In this document: positions 1-7,217 of the stretch, piece after piece
Numbering within the stretch: the stretch's first letter is position 1
Layout: every line of letters starts with the position of its first letter
Source: Bacilli bacterium
GTDB lineage: Bacteria; Bacillota_I; Bacilli_A; RFN20; CAG-826
Assembly: GCA_017447165.1 (NCBI GenBank)
Contig: JAFSOD010000004.1
Location: 305,267 to 369,266, forward strand
Length of the DNA: 64,000 nucleotides
Reading direction: 5' to 3'
Position numbers and translations under genes: made by a program
The notes under the pieces: generated by a model
Told to the model about the DNA's origin: nothing
The model's input: the letters and a program-made list of their open reading frames with translations, nothing else
The model's database searches: none

Positions 1-1
1 A

Positions 2-346
2 AAATTGAATAAAAGCAAACATGCGATAATAAGTGTTTTTGAATGGGATGAGAAAGCAAGTTTAAAATTAAAATTTAAAAAATTTAAAGATGCTGACTTA
101 GAATGGCTAGATATGATTATAAGTTGTAGAACAAACCCTTCTTTTAAACATGGTTTTGATATTGTTGAAGGAAAAATAGCAGATGATTCTGTGGGTGAAA
201 CTATTCTTTTTGTAATTGATGGTGTCATTAAAAAAGAAGATGCGATTGATAGACTTAAATTCCAAAAAATTAACGCACAAATAGCATTTTGTAGTGAGGA
301 ATCGCTAAAATGCTTAAAATTCGTTACAAGTTATGAGGTCAAATAA
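2..346 (+). CDS. DUF3990-like protein, 5' end outside the window
   Basis: The reading frame is open to the left edge, so the visible part is the C-terminal half of a longer protein. The visible residues contain an EWLDMIISCR segment, a DIVEGKIADD segment and a C-terminal QIAFCSEESLKCLKF stretch. This is the layout I associate with the C-terminal half of DUF3990, a family suspected of having an ADP-ribosyltransferase-like fold. The TTG at position 5 is unlikely to be the real start. The stop overlaps the next ATG by one base (TAATG), so the two genes are translationally coupled. DUF3990 genes often sit next to very small partner genes, as here. The family assignment is from memory of family patterns; the function is unknown. 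Confidence 0.6.
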   Translation, partial: KLNKSKHAIISVFEWDEKASLKLKFKKFKDADLEWLDMIISCRTNPSFKHGFDIVEGKIADDSVGETILFVIDGVIKKEDAIDRLKFQKINAQIAFCSEESLKCLKFVTSYEVK

Positions 347-552
347 TGAAACATGTTTTATCTAAAACAATTCTTATTACTCAAGTTGTTGAATTAATAG
401 CAAAAGAATATAAGCTCTCTATTGAAGAGGCTAGGGATCGTTTTTATAAGTCTGAAGTGATTGATCTTCTTGATGATGATGAAACCGGATTATATGGTGA
501 TTCAGCCTTATATATATTTTCGCTATTCAAAGCAAAAGAAAAGAAAAAATAA
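346..552 (+). CDS. Small partner protein of the DUF3990-like gene (DUF3791-like)
   Basis: This 68-residue acidic and helical protein has a C-terminal half reading DDDETGLYGDSALYIFSLF. I associate this D-E-T-G-L-Y-G signature with small genes encoded beside DUF3990 proteins, often annotated DUF3791. It starts inside the stop codon of the upstream gene (TAATG), so the two are probably made in a fixed ratio. That arrangement fits a two-component module such as toxin and antitoxin or effector and chaperone, but no activity can be read from the sequence. An inverted repeat lies 30 bases downstream. Confidence 0.55.
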   Translation: MKHVLSKTILITQVVELIAKEYKLSIEEARDRFYKSEVIDLLDDDETGLYGDSALYIFSLFKAKEKKK

Positions 553-582
553 TTGATTTCATCGCACATATATACACCTGTA

Positions 583-615
583 GAATGTCCACAAACAATT
601 TTTTTGTGGAAATTC
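583..615. repeat. Near-perfect inverted repeat upstream of ppdK
   Basis: The arms TCCACAAA (588-595) and TTTGTGGA (603-610) are perfect. With one mismatch the pairing extends to GAAT (583-586) and ATTC (612-615), giving 12 pairs around a 7-base loop. No T-run follows on the plus strand, so it does not look like a standard terminator. It lies about 90 bases before the ppdK start and may be an operator or mRNA structure. Confidence 0.5.
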
Positions 616-703
616 TTTCCTATACGGGCACATATGTAATAGAATAATAGCGCTGGTGAGCGAATACATATACGCTCTCTACGTGCCTTATAGGAGGAAA
701 AAT

Positions 704-3349
704 ATGGCTGAAAAGAAATATGTTTACCCCTTTGATGAAGCCTATGGATTAGGTAAAGAACTCTTAGGTGGTAAAGGTGCTGGTTTAGCAGAAATGACCC
801 ATATCGGCGTTCCTGTTCCAGAAGGATTTACAATCACTACTGAAGCTTGCACCCTTTATTATGACAGTGGAAAGAAAATCCCAGAATTTGTTAAAGAACA
901 AATCTTCGCGGCAATTAAAGATGTCGAAAAGAAAACCGGAAAAACATTCGGTGGAGAACATAATCCACTCTTAGTTTCTGTCAGATCTGGTGCTCGTGTC
1001 AGTATGCCAGGTATGATGGACACAATCTTAAACTTAGGTTTAAATGATGTTACTGCTGCTGCTCTTGCAAGAGAAACAGGCAACGAAAGATTTGCATTAG
1101 ACAGCTTCAGAAGATTCATCCTCATGTTCACAAACATCGCTAAAGGTCATCCAAGAACCGAAATGGATAAGATGCTTGATGATTTAAAAGAATCAAGAGG
1201 ATACAAATTAGACACAGAAGTCACTACAGAAGAATTAAAAGTTTTAGTGGCTAAATACAAGGAATACTACAAGAAAACATTCGGTGAAGAATTCCCAACT
1301 GATCCAAAAGATCAATTAATGGAAGCTGTTGCCGCGGTCTTTAGAAGCTGGGACAACCCAAGAGCGAATATTTACCGTATGCAATATTCCATTCCATATT
1401 CATGGGGAACTGCCGTTAACGTGCAATCCATGGCCTTTGGTAACAAGGGTGAGACTTCTGGTACAGGTGTTGCTTTCTCTAGAAACGCTGCAACTGGAGA
1501 AAAAGAAATCTCCGCTGAATATTTACCAAACGCTCAAGGTGAAGACGTTGTTGCTGGTATCCGTACCCCACTTCACATTGATGAATTAAAAAGAAGAATG
1601 CCTGAAGTCTATGAACAATTCGTCAAGACTATCAAAAACATGGAACTCCACTACCGCGATATGCAAGATATGGAATTCACTGTTGAAGAAGGCAAATTAT
1701 ACTTCTTACAAACTAGATCTGGAAAAAGAACACCTGCTGCAGCCTTAAAGATGGCGTGTGACATGGTTGATGAAGGATTAATTACCAAAGAAGAAGCTGT
1801 CTTAAGAATTGATCCAGTTTCATTTGATAAACTATTATTACCTAACTTCGATAAAGATGATTTAGCAAAAGCTAAAGACAGATTAGTCGCTAAAGGTAAC
1901 CCAGCTGGCCCAGGAGCAGGAACCGGTGCTATCGCCTTCACTGCTGAAGAAGCTGAAAGAAGACACGCTGCTGGAGAAAAGGTAGTTCTTGTTAGAGCAG
2001 AAACTTCCCCAGAAGACCTTGCTGGTATGATTGCTTGCGAAGGTATTCTCACTATGAGAGGTGGTATGACTTCTCACGCTGCCGTTGTTGCTCGTGGTAT
2101 GGGTAAATGCTGTATCACTGGTTGTGCTGCTGCCATCATTGATGAAGAAGCCAGAACCTTAAAGATTGGCGATAAAGTTTACACCGATAAAGATGTCTTA
2201 TCCTTAGACGGAAGCACAGGTTGTGTTTACGAAGGCGACATCAAGAAAGTTGCACCAGATCTATCCTCAGGTAACTTTGGTAGATTAATGGGTTGGGTTG
2301 ATGAAGCCCGTGACTTAGCAGTTAGAGCTAACGCTGATACACCTAGAGATGCACATCAAGCTAAAGTCTTTGGTGCTCAAGGTATCGGACTTTGTAGAAC
2401 AGAACATATGTTCTTCGATAAAGACAAAATCTTCTCCTTCAGAAAGATGATTCTTGCTGAAACTAAAGAAGAAAGAGTCGCTGCTTTAGCAGAAATCGAA
2501 CCATTACAACAAAAAGACTTCGAAGGTTTATACGAAGAGATGGGCAACCTCAACGTTAATGTCCGTTTACTCGATCCACCTCTACACGAATTCTTACCTC
2601 AAGAAGAAGATAAGATTGCCGAACTTGCTAGAGCAACCGGTCACTCTGTCGAATATATCCACAAGAGAATTGATGAATTACACGAATTCAACCCAATGAT
2701 GGGTCATAGAGGCTGCCGTTTAGACGTCTCCTATCCTGAAATTGGTGAAATGCAAACCCGCGCTATTATTAAAGCTGCTATCGCTGTTAATAAGAGATGT
2801 GGATTACATGTTGAACCAGAAATCATGGTCCCACTTACCTTAGACTTAAGAGAAATGAAATTCGTTAAGGCTATCGTTTGTAAGACTGCTGATGAAGTCA
2901 TCAAAGCTGCTGGAGTCAATCTCAAATACCATGTTGGTACTATGATTGAAATTCCACGTGCTGCATTACTCTCAGATGAAATCGCTCAAGAAGCAGAATT
3001 CTTCTCATTTGGTACAAATGACTTAACCCAAATGACATTCGGATTCTCTCGTGATGATGCATCTAAATTCTTGCCAGATTACTACAGCAATAAGATCTTA
3101 GAAGAAGATCCATTCAAGACCTTAGATCAACACGGTGTTGGTAAGTTAGTTGAACTCTCCGTCAAACAAGGTAGAGCTACTAGACCTGACTTACACATTG
3201 GTGTCTGTGGTGAAACTGGTGGTGAGGCAAACTCCATTGAGTTCTACCACAAAGTCGGATTAGATTACGTCTCTTGTTCTCCATTTAGAGTCCCAGTTGC
3301 TAGACTCGCTGCTGCACAAGCCGCAATCAAATTCCCAAGAAAGAAATAA
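704..3349 (+). CDS. ppdK: Pyruvate, phosphate dikinase
   Basis: The enzyme interconverts pyruvate + ATP + Pi and phosphoenolpyruvate + AMP + PPi in the cytosol. I chose the ATG at 704 because AGGAGG lies 6 bases before it and the protein then begins MAEKKYVYPF, the usual start of the family; 881 residues is normal. Visible signatures are the N-terminal nucleotide-binding GGKGAGLAEM, the phosphohistidine loop GGMTSHAAVVARG with His458, and the C-terminal PEP/pyruvate site CGETGGE with Cys835. A possible -10 TAGAAT lies at 640-645. In organisms with limited respiration the enzyme often works as a PPi-linked pyruvate kinase. It is a single-gene unit ending at the hairpin at 3375-3400. Confidence 0.95.
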   Translation: MAEKKYVYPFDEAYGLGKELLGGKGAGLAEMTHIGVPVPEGFTITTEACTLYYDSGKKIPEFVKEQIFAAIKDVEKKTGKTFGGEHNPLLVSVRSGARVSMPGMMDTILNLGLNDVTAAALARETGNERFALDSFRRFILMFTNIAKGHPRTEMDKMLDDLKESRGYKLDTEVTTEELKVLVAKYKEYYKKTFGEEFPTDPKDQLMEAVAAVFRSWDNPRANIYRMQYSIPYSWGTAVNVQSMAFGNKGETSGTGVAFSRNAATGEKEISAEYLPNAQGEDVVAGIRTPLHIDELKRRMPEVYEQFVKTIKNMELHYRDMQDMEFTVEEGKLYFLQTRSGKRTPAAALKMACDMVDEGLITKEEAVLRIDPVSFDKLLLPNFDKDDLAKAKDRLVAKGNPAGPGAGTGAIAFTAEEAERRHAAGEKVVLVRAETSPEDLAGMIACEGILTMRGGMTSHAAVVARGMGKCCITGCAAAIIDEEARTLKIGDKVYTDKDVLSLDGSTGCVYEGDIKKVAPDLSSGNFGRLMGWVDEARDLAVRANADTPRDAHQAKVFGAQGIGLCRTEHMFFDKDKIFSFRKMILAETKEERVAALAEIEPLQQKDFEGLYEEMGNLNVNVRLLDPPLHEFLPQEEDKIAELARATGHSVEYIHKRIDELHEFNPMMGHRGCRLDVSYPEIGEMQTRAIIKAAIAVNKRCGLHVEPEIMVPLTLDLREMKFVKAIVCKTADEVIKAAGVNLKYHVGTMIEIPRAALLSDEIAQEAEFFSFGTNDLTQMTFGFSRDDASKFLPDYYSNKILEEDPFKTLDQHGVGKLVELSVKQGRATRPDLHIGVCGETGGEANSIEFYHKVGLDYVSCSPFRVPVARLAAAQAAIKFPRKK

Positions 3350-3374
3350 TTCTTTCTCAGCCAATTAAATAAAT

Positions 3375-3400
3375 AAGGCGTCCATTCACTTGGGCGCCTT
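3375..3400. terminator. Bidirectional terminator between ppdK and the antitoxin gene
   Basis: The stem AAGGCGTCC (3375-3383) pairs with GGGCGCCTT (3392-3400) around an 8-base loop. It sits between convergent genes, with T-rich sequence on the plus strand and A-rich sequence on the other side, so it can serve both. Confidence 0.75.
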
Positions 3401-3411
3401 TACTTATATAA

Positions 3412-3660
3412 TTACCAATCAAGTTCGCTATATTCTGTTAACAAAGAAATATCTTCTTTACTGCCTTCTAAAATCGAGTCTATAAGGCCTTTTTGCGAAT
3501 ATAAATACAGAGTTTCTTTTATTCCTCTATATTCGCTTTCTGAAAGCATTATTAAATTGCCTTGTTCAGTCGTAATAAGAAACGACTTGTTTTCCTTTAC
3601 AACCTCTTTAATATACTTTTGAAAATTTTTTTCTAGTGTTTTGATATTAATTTTATTCAT
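3412..3660 (-). CDS. Phd/YefM-family antitoxin, orphan
   Basis: This 82-residue protein has an N-terminal DNA-binding half (NIKTLEKNFQKYIKEV, then SFLITTEQGNLIMLSESEYRGIKETLYL) and an acidic C-terminal tail of the kind that wraps a toxin. The line ETLYL-S-GLIDSILEG resembles YefM. A YoeB/Txe or Doc toxin normally follows, but here the next element downstream is the terminator shared with ppdK, so the toxin is missing. A 7-base inverted repeat lies just upstream of the ATG. It may be a relic, or it may act in trans on a toxin elsewhere. Confidence 0.8.
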   Translation of the reverse strand: MNKINIKTLEKNFQKYIKEVVKENKSFLITTEQGNLIMLSESEYRGIKETLYLYSQKGLIDSILEGSKEDISLLTEYSELDW

Positions 3661-3661
3661 A

Positions 3662-3684
3662 ATCTACAATTCAATTATGTAGAT
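3662..3684 (-). promoter_or_regulatory. Palindromic operator upstream of the antitoxin gene
   Basis: ATCTACA (3662-3668) and TGTAGAT (3678-3684) form a perfect 7-base inverted repeat with a 9-base spacer, starting one base before the antitoxin ATG. Phd/YefM proteins autorepress from such sites. There is no clear Shine-Dalgarno sequence before the ATG. Confidence 0.5.
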
Positions 3685-3843
3685 AAATCAAAAAGAATCA
3701 AGAAAAATAACTTATTTATTTGTGGAATAAAAATTGTGGAGAAATTCTATCCCAATATTTATATTAATATTTCTATTTAATTAATACTTATGTATATAAC
3801 TAAATATAAATATAGGGATAACTATGTGGAGAAAAAATAATCA

Positions 3844-3872
3844 TTGATTATTTAACTTTTATTAGATACCAT
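3844..3872 (+). promoter_or_regulatory. Sigma-70-type promoter of the structured RNA
   Basis: TTGATT (3844-3849) and TACCAT (3867-3872) are separated by exactly 17 bases. The predicted start at about 3879 lies just before the first hairpin of the RNA. Confidence 0.45.
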
Positions 3873-3878
3873 TAGCTA

Positions 3879-4120
3879 GCAACTCGACAAAGACAAGTCG
3901 TTAAAACTCGGAACGGATAACCTCCCAGACTATAGAAATATAGAAAGGAGGTACGCTACAACGAAAAACGAAAATATAGAGTTGATAAAGCTCCTTAGGA
4001 TCGCGCTTCTTTGCCTTCTAATTTGTTTGTTAGGAAATCTAATCGAATAAAAAAGAAGTCTCTGACTCACTAACCATAAAAGTGTCTAGGAGGCTTCCGT
4101 TCTTCTGGTTATATTATAAC
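3879..4120 (+). ncRNA. Structured RNA with a hairpin that hides a Shine-Dalgarno sequence
   Basis: A short 5' hairpin (CGAC 3885-3888 with GTCG 3897-3900) is followed by a longer one: ACCTCC (3920-3925) pairs with GGAGGT (3947-3952), and inside it CTATA (3930-3934) pairs with TATAG (3939-3943) capped by a GAAA tetraloop. The sequestered GGAGG is a strong ribosome-binding site placed 9 bases before the candidate peptide frame at 3961. A locked ribosome site before a tiny hydrophobic frame is typical of type I toxin mRNAs. The RNA end is not defined. I recognised no known RNA family. Confidence 0.45.
3961..4050 (+). CDS. Candidate small hydrophobic peptide (type I toxin-like)
   Basis: The frame ending with TAA at 4048-4050 encodes a Leu/Ile/Cys-rich membrane-spanning stretch (LLRIALLCLLICLLGNLIE) preceded by charged residues. 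Read from ACG at 3961, which is 9 bases after GGAGG, it has 29 residues; read from TTG at 3982 it has 22. No ATG is available, so the start is uncertain and translation is not proven. The size, hydrophobicity and sequestered ribosome site suggest a type I toxin or small membrane regulator. It could instead be chance coding within a non-coding RNA. Confidence 0.35.
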   Translation, partial: TKNENIELIKLLRIALLCLLICLLGNLIE

Positions 4121-4140
4121 ATACGATTTAGGTTTTTGAT

Positions 4141-4194
4141 ATAAAAAATAAAAGAGCCTCATAGCTACATAACCCAAGTGCTTGTGAGGACTCT
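4141..4194 (-). terminator. Strong minus-strand terminator, possible end of an antisense RNA
   Basis: On the minus strand a long hairpin (arms 4153-4165 and 4180-4194, about 13 pairs with small bulges) is followed by TTTTATTTTTT. It is separate from the terminator of the gene at 4271, so a short minus-strand RNA probably ends here, facing the toxin-like RNA. Confidence 0.6.
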
Positions 4195-4235
4195 GTTCTT
4201 ATGATTAAATCATAACAAATAATTCTCAAATGAAA

Positions 4236-4270
4236 ATAAAAAAATGAGGCATTCGTTAATTCGGGCGCCT
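4236..4270 (-). terminator. Terminator of the GH94-related gene
   Basis: AGGCATTCG (4247-4255) pairs with CGGGCGCCT (4262-4270) with one mismatch and a 6-base loop. On the minus strand a T-run follows (plus-strand A-run 4236-4244). It begins right at the stop codon of the gene at 4271. Confidence 0.7.
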
Positions 4271-7120
4271 TTATTTAATATAAACAATTAATTCAGTTAA
4301 TTCCTTGTTTCTGAGTTTATATGGTAGTTCATTAATATCAATCCCATCAGCAAAATACTCTAGTTCTGTTTGTCTATCAAAATCTTTGTTTTGTTCGTTA
4401 ACAAATGTGATTGAGGTGTTAAATAAAGTGACAGCTAGCTTTTTATCAACAAAAAGTTCTATTGGAATGTGAGGCGCAAAAGATAATTTTAATTTTCCAT
4501 CAACAACTTTATAAATGTGTTCCCCGAAGAATAATAGTTGATACATATTAATAATTTCAGTATTAGCCCCGGTTAATCTAGCATAATTACCACTTCCATG
4601 AAGATTGCTATTTGGATGATTAGTTGGAACAATAAAAGATACATTTTCAAATATTGGCCTTCCATAAATTTCAGGATCCATAAAACAAGGGATATTTGTT
4701 TTCGCATATTTAAAGAATTCTACATAGTGTCCACCTTTTAAGAGGCCTAATAAGTATTTGAATGTCATGTGCAAGAAATCTGATTCTCTTTCTAACCATC
4801 CTGGCGCAAATAATGTGGTTCTTCCAATTTCTTTGCTAACATTTTCTAATGATTCACTAGTTTTAAATATTTTAAGTGTTTTATCAAATAAATCACTTTT
4901 TTCAATTAACGATATTTCATTCTTTGAAAAATATTCTTTTCCTAATTTAGCTAATCTAGCTGGAGCTTCAAGGAAATTAGGTAAAAACTCGCTCTTAAAT
5001 GCAAGAACTTTAATTCCGTCTGTGTCATCATATTTATCAACATTATTTATGATATATGTAGGAATAATGCCGTCATTTAATATTTGACTTTCTTTTATCC
5101 CTTTTTCTAAAACGTTTTCATATTTATTTAAGAAATCAATAACATCGTCATGATTGATCTTTATTAGTGATGTAAACAAGCGATATTCATTCTCAAACTC
5201 TTCTATATAGTTATTAACTTTATCCCAATAATTAAATCCATCAATTTCTAAGTCTTTGACCTTATTGAAAAGCTTATTTGATGCTTCAATTAGGCTAATA
5301 GAGATATTTTCTTTTAACAAAGGTTTTAATAGTTTAATTAATCTTAATAACTCAATAGATTCGTTCATAGATGAGGCAATTAACCCAGGAAGTCCATTAC
5401 ATGAATCATTCCATCCAGGTTTATCAGCATACATCTCAATTCCTAATTGCCTATAATCTAAAGAGCAGACCTTTTTAAGTATTAAATCAAATAATTTACT
5501 AGCTAAATTAACTTTGATAACTTGCTCATTATGCATAAGCCAATTGTGTTTCGCATCAGTCTTTACTAAAGAATTATATTGTCTAATACCTTGTTCTGTT
5601 TTCACATAACGTTCTTTTCTAGGCTTGATATGTATTCCAGAATCATAAAAGCGATATATTTCTTTTGATAGCAATTCATCAACTTTATCAGGATAAACTG
5701 AAAGATAGTTTTCTAATAAATCAATATTATAAACCCAGTGATCAATCCAATATCCTTCTTTATACTCAGCGTTAATGTCGTAGATATCTTTATTTTTAAC
5801 GTAATTTAAAGCATCTTTAAAATTTGATAGTTCTTTATTTAAAACCATTGTATCCACTATTAAAGGATTAAATCCATTTTCCTCAATTAATGACATAAAT
5901 AAATAAAGATTATAATTATTAATTTCTGGTTCAATTAATAAATCATTTCTACGGTTTTGATTTATATCTCGGTAGTTACCTAATCCACTAGAAAAGTATG
6001 TCGACGGAATATAAAAAGCATTGTAGTCTCTTTCCATATCGCCATGCTTCCTAGAATATAAATAAATTGGTTTAGAATTTATAATGGTTGGAAAGCCACC
6101 CCGCACTCCGTTATCAAGGAAAGATTGTCTAATATAACTATCTAATTTTGGACTGCTTGTGTGTACTTTTGGAAGCAAAGAATCAATAAGCATTTCTGCA
6201 TCAAAAATCATCGAATTTAACGATTTAAAGCTTAAATTGCCGCTAATTTTGATAAATTCTTCTTTGTTTTGTGCTACTGTATAGACACTTATAAATTCAA
6301 TAGATTCATCTTTTTCTAACTCTTTTTCAGTATAAGAAAACGCTCCTAAAATCTTGTTTTGTCTAGCCTGGCTTTTAGCCCCATAAACGATCTTATCATA
6401 GCCTTTGAAATTGATAAAAGACGAGTCAGAAAATACAACATCTGGATCTATGATATAACCAAGTTTTTTATCTAATTTATCAACTGAGAAATATCCGCTT
6501 CCATCACTTTTGAAAACAGCCTTTGAGTCATCTCCGCCACGGTTATTATATTTGAACCATGGAGATGTTCTATCTAATTCTGCCTCGGTATAAGCAGCAA
6601 CCAATGTAGTGAGCTCATGGTACTCGTAATTAGAAACACCTTTTGGTAAGAAAATAGGAAGACCATCTACTACTTTAAAGGTATTTTTATCTCTTTTATT
6701 AACAATACAAATTTTTCTAATTAATCCAGGATAAGGTTTGTGAGATATTGTAGAATAGACAACTTCCATTCGATATAAATCATTATCCTCTACTAAAGTT
6801 ATTTTGCTTTTTTCAATTATTAGTTTCTGATTATTTGGAGTAACAAATGGTTGATATCTATTATTTCCGATTTCAATTAATGTTCTAAAAGATTTTAAAG
6901 GAATGTTTCTATAGGCAAGAAAGGCACTATCAAATGGGGTAAGGATTGAATCTTTATTATCTACTCCAAATCCACCCATGCATTGACCAACATTAGCATA
7001 AAAAGCCCAAAGAGGTTTTCCATCCATTCCAGCAATAGACGGCAAAAAAGATGAGAATTTTTTTGCACTAAGATAGTCCTGTATAACAAACCTTTCTCCG
7101 TCTACTGAATACTTAACCAT
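4271..7120 (-). CDS. GH94-related (cellobiose phosphorylase-like) protein
   Basis: This 949-residue cytosolic protein has no signal peptide. It shows the pattern of the phosphorylase-like (alpha/alpha)6-barrel proteins: an N-terminal beta-rich region, then GVRGGFPTI, WIDHWVYN, the motif KPGWNDSCNGLPGL with the Trp-Asn-Asp of the catalytic aspartate region, and near the C-terminus PGWLERESDFLHMTFKYLLG and ANTEIINMYQLLF. The closest families I know are annotated as cellobiose phosphorylases, but it differs clearly from the two GH94 genes at 11.0-16.0 kb, and the substrate is unknown. It has its own promoter overlapping an inverted repeat, and the promoter spacing predicts a leaderless mRNA. It diverges from the sugar ABC ATPase gene. 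Confidence 0.65.
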   Translation of the reverse strand: MVKYSVDGERFVIQDYLSAKKFSSFLPSIAGMDGKPLWAFYANVGQCMGGFGVDNKDSILTPFDSAFLAYRNIPLKSFRTLIEIGNNRYQPFVTPNNQKLIIEKSKITLVEDNDLYRMEVVYSTISHKPYPGLIRKICIVNKRDKNTFKVVDGLPIFLPKGVSNYEYHELTTLVAAYTEAELDRTSPWFKYNNRGGDDSKAVFKSDGSGYFSVDKLDKKLGYIIDPDVVFSDSSFINFKGYDKIVYGAKSQARQNKILGAFSYTEKELEKDESIEFISVYTVAQNKEEFIKISGNLSFKSLNSMIFDAEMLIDSLLPKVHTSSPKLDSYIRQSFLDNGVRGGFPTIINSKPIYLYSRKHGDMERDYNAFYIPSTYFSSGLGNYRDINQNRRNDLLIEPEINNYNLYLFMSLIEENGFNPLIVDTMVLNKELSNFKDALNYVKNKDIYDINAEYKEGYWIDHWVYNIDLLENYLSVYPDKVDELLSKEIYRFYDSGIHIKPRKERYVKTEQGIRQYNSLVKTDAKHNWLMHNEQVIKVNLASKLFDLILKKVCSLDYRQLGIEMYADKPGWNDSCNGLPGLIASSMNESIELLRLIKLLKPLLKENISISLIEASNKLFNKVKDLEIDGFNYWDKVNNYIEEFENEYRLFTSLIKINHDDVIDFLNKYENVLEKGIKESQILNDGIIPTYIINNVDKYDDTDGIKVLAFKSEFLPNFLEAPARLAKLGKEYFSKNEISLIEKSDLFDKTLKIFKTSESLENVSKEIGRTTLFAPGWLERESDFLHMTFKYLLGLLKGGHYVEFFKYAKTNIPCFMDPEIYGRPIFENVSFIVPTNHPNSNLHGSGNYARLTGANTEIINMYQLLFFGEHIYKVVDGKLKLSFAPHIPIELFVDKKLAVTLFNTSITFVNEQNKDFDRQTELEYFADGIDINELPYKLRNKELTELIVYIK

Positions 7121-7127
7121 ATAGTAT

Positions 7128-7156
7128 ATATTATTATTTTGCTATGGTTTTGTAAA
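7128..7156 (-). promoter_or_regulatory. Promoter of the GH94-related gene, leaderless
   Basis: On the minus strand TTTACA (7151-7156), a 17-base spacer and TAATAT (7128-7133) are followed by 7 bases and then the ATG at 7120. The predicted transcription start is therefore the start codon itself, and no Shine-Dalgarno sequence is present. Confidence 0.6.
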
Positions 7157-7166
7157 GAAACCATAG
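7142..7166. promoter_or_regulatory. Operator-like inverted repeat in the divergent promoter region
   Basis: CTATGGTTT (7142-7150) and AAACCATAG (7158-7166) form a perfect 9-base inverted repeat with a 7-base centre. The centre contains the -35 box of the minus-strand promoter, and the right arm lies just upstream of the plus-strand promoter, so one repressor could control both directions. The sequence differs from the LacI palindrome at 10949 and 27896. Confidence 0.6.
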
Positions 7167-7182
7167 AAACATTCTAAATATG

Positions 7183-7191
7183 TGATATAAT
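7183..7191 (+). promoter_or_regulatory. Extended -10 promoter of the ABC ATPase gene
   Basis: TGATATAAT (7183-7191) fits the extended -10 consensus TGnTATAAT. No good -35 box lies at 16-18 bases, as expected for this promoter class. AAGGAA lies before the ATG at 7218. Confidence 0.6.
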
Positions 7192-7217
7192 TTGTGTCAT
7201 AACAAGGAATTAATAAA

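Noticed and set aside
656-703. Sixteen-residue N-terminal extension of ppdK
   Set aside because: The ribosome site AGGAGG and the conserved protein start both point to the ATG at 704.
1651-2052. 133-codon antisense frame inside ppdK, and similar frames opposite ispE, gyrA, mnmE and others
   Set aside because: They mirror the codon pattern of strongly conserved genes, have no ribosome sites and resemble no protein family.
3879-4120. tmRNA or another known housekeeping RNA
   Set aside because: There is no tRNA-like acceptor end, no TpsiC arm, and no tag reading frame of the usual type.
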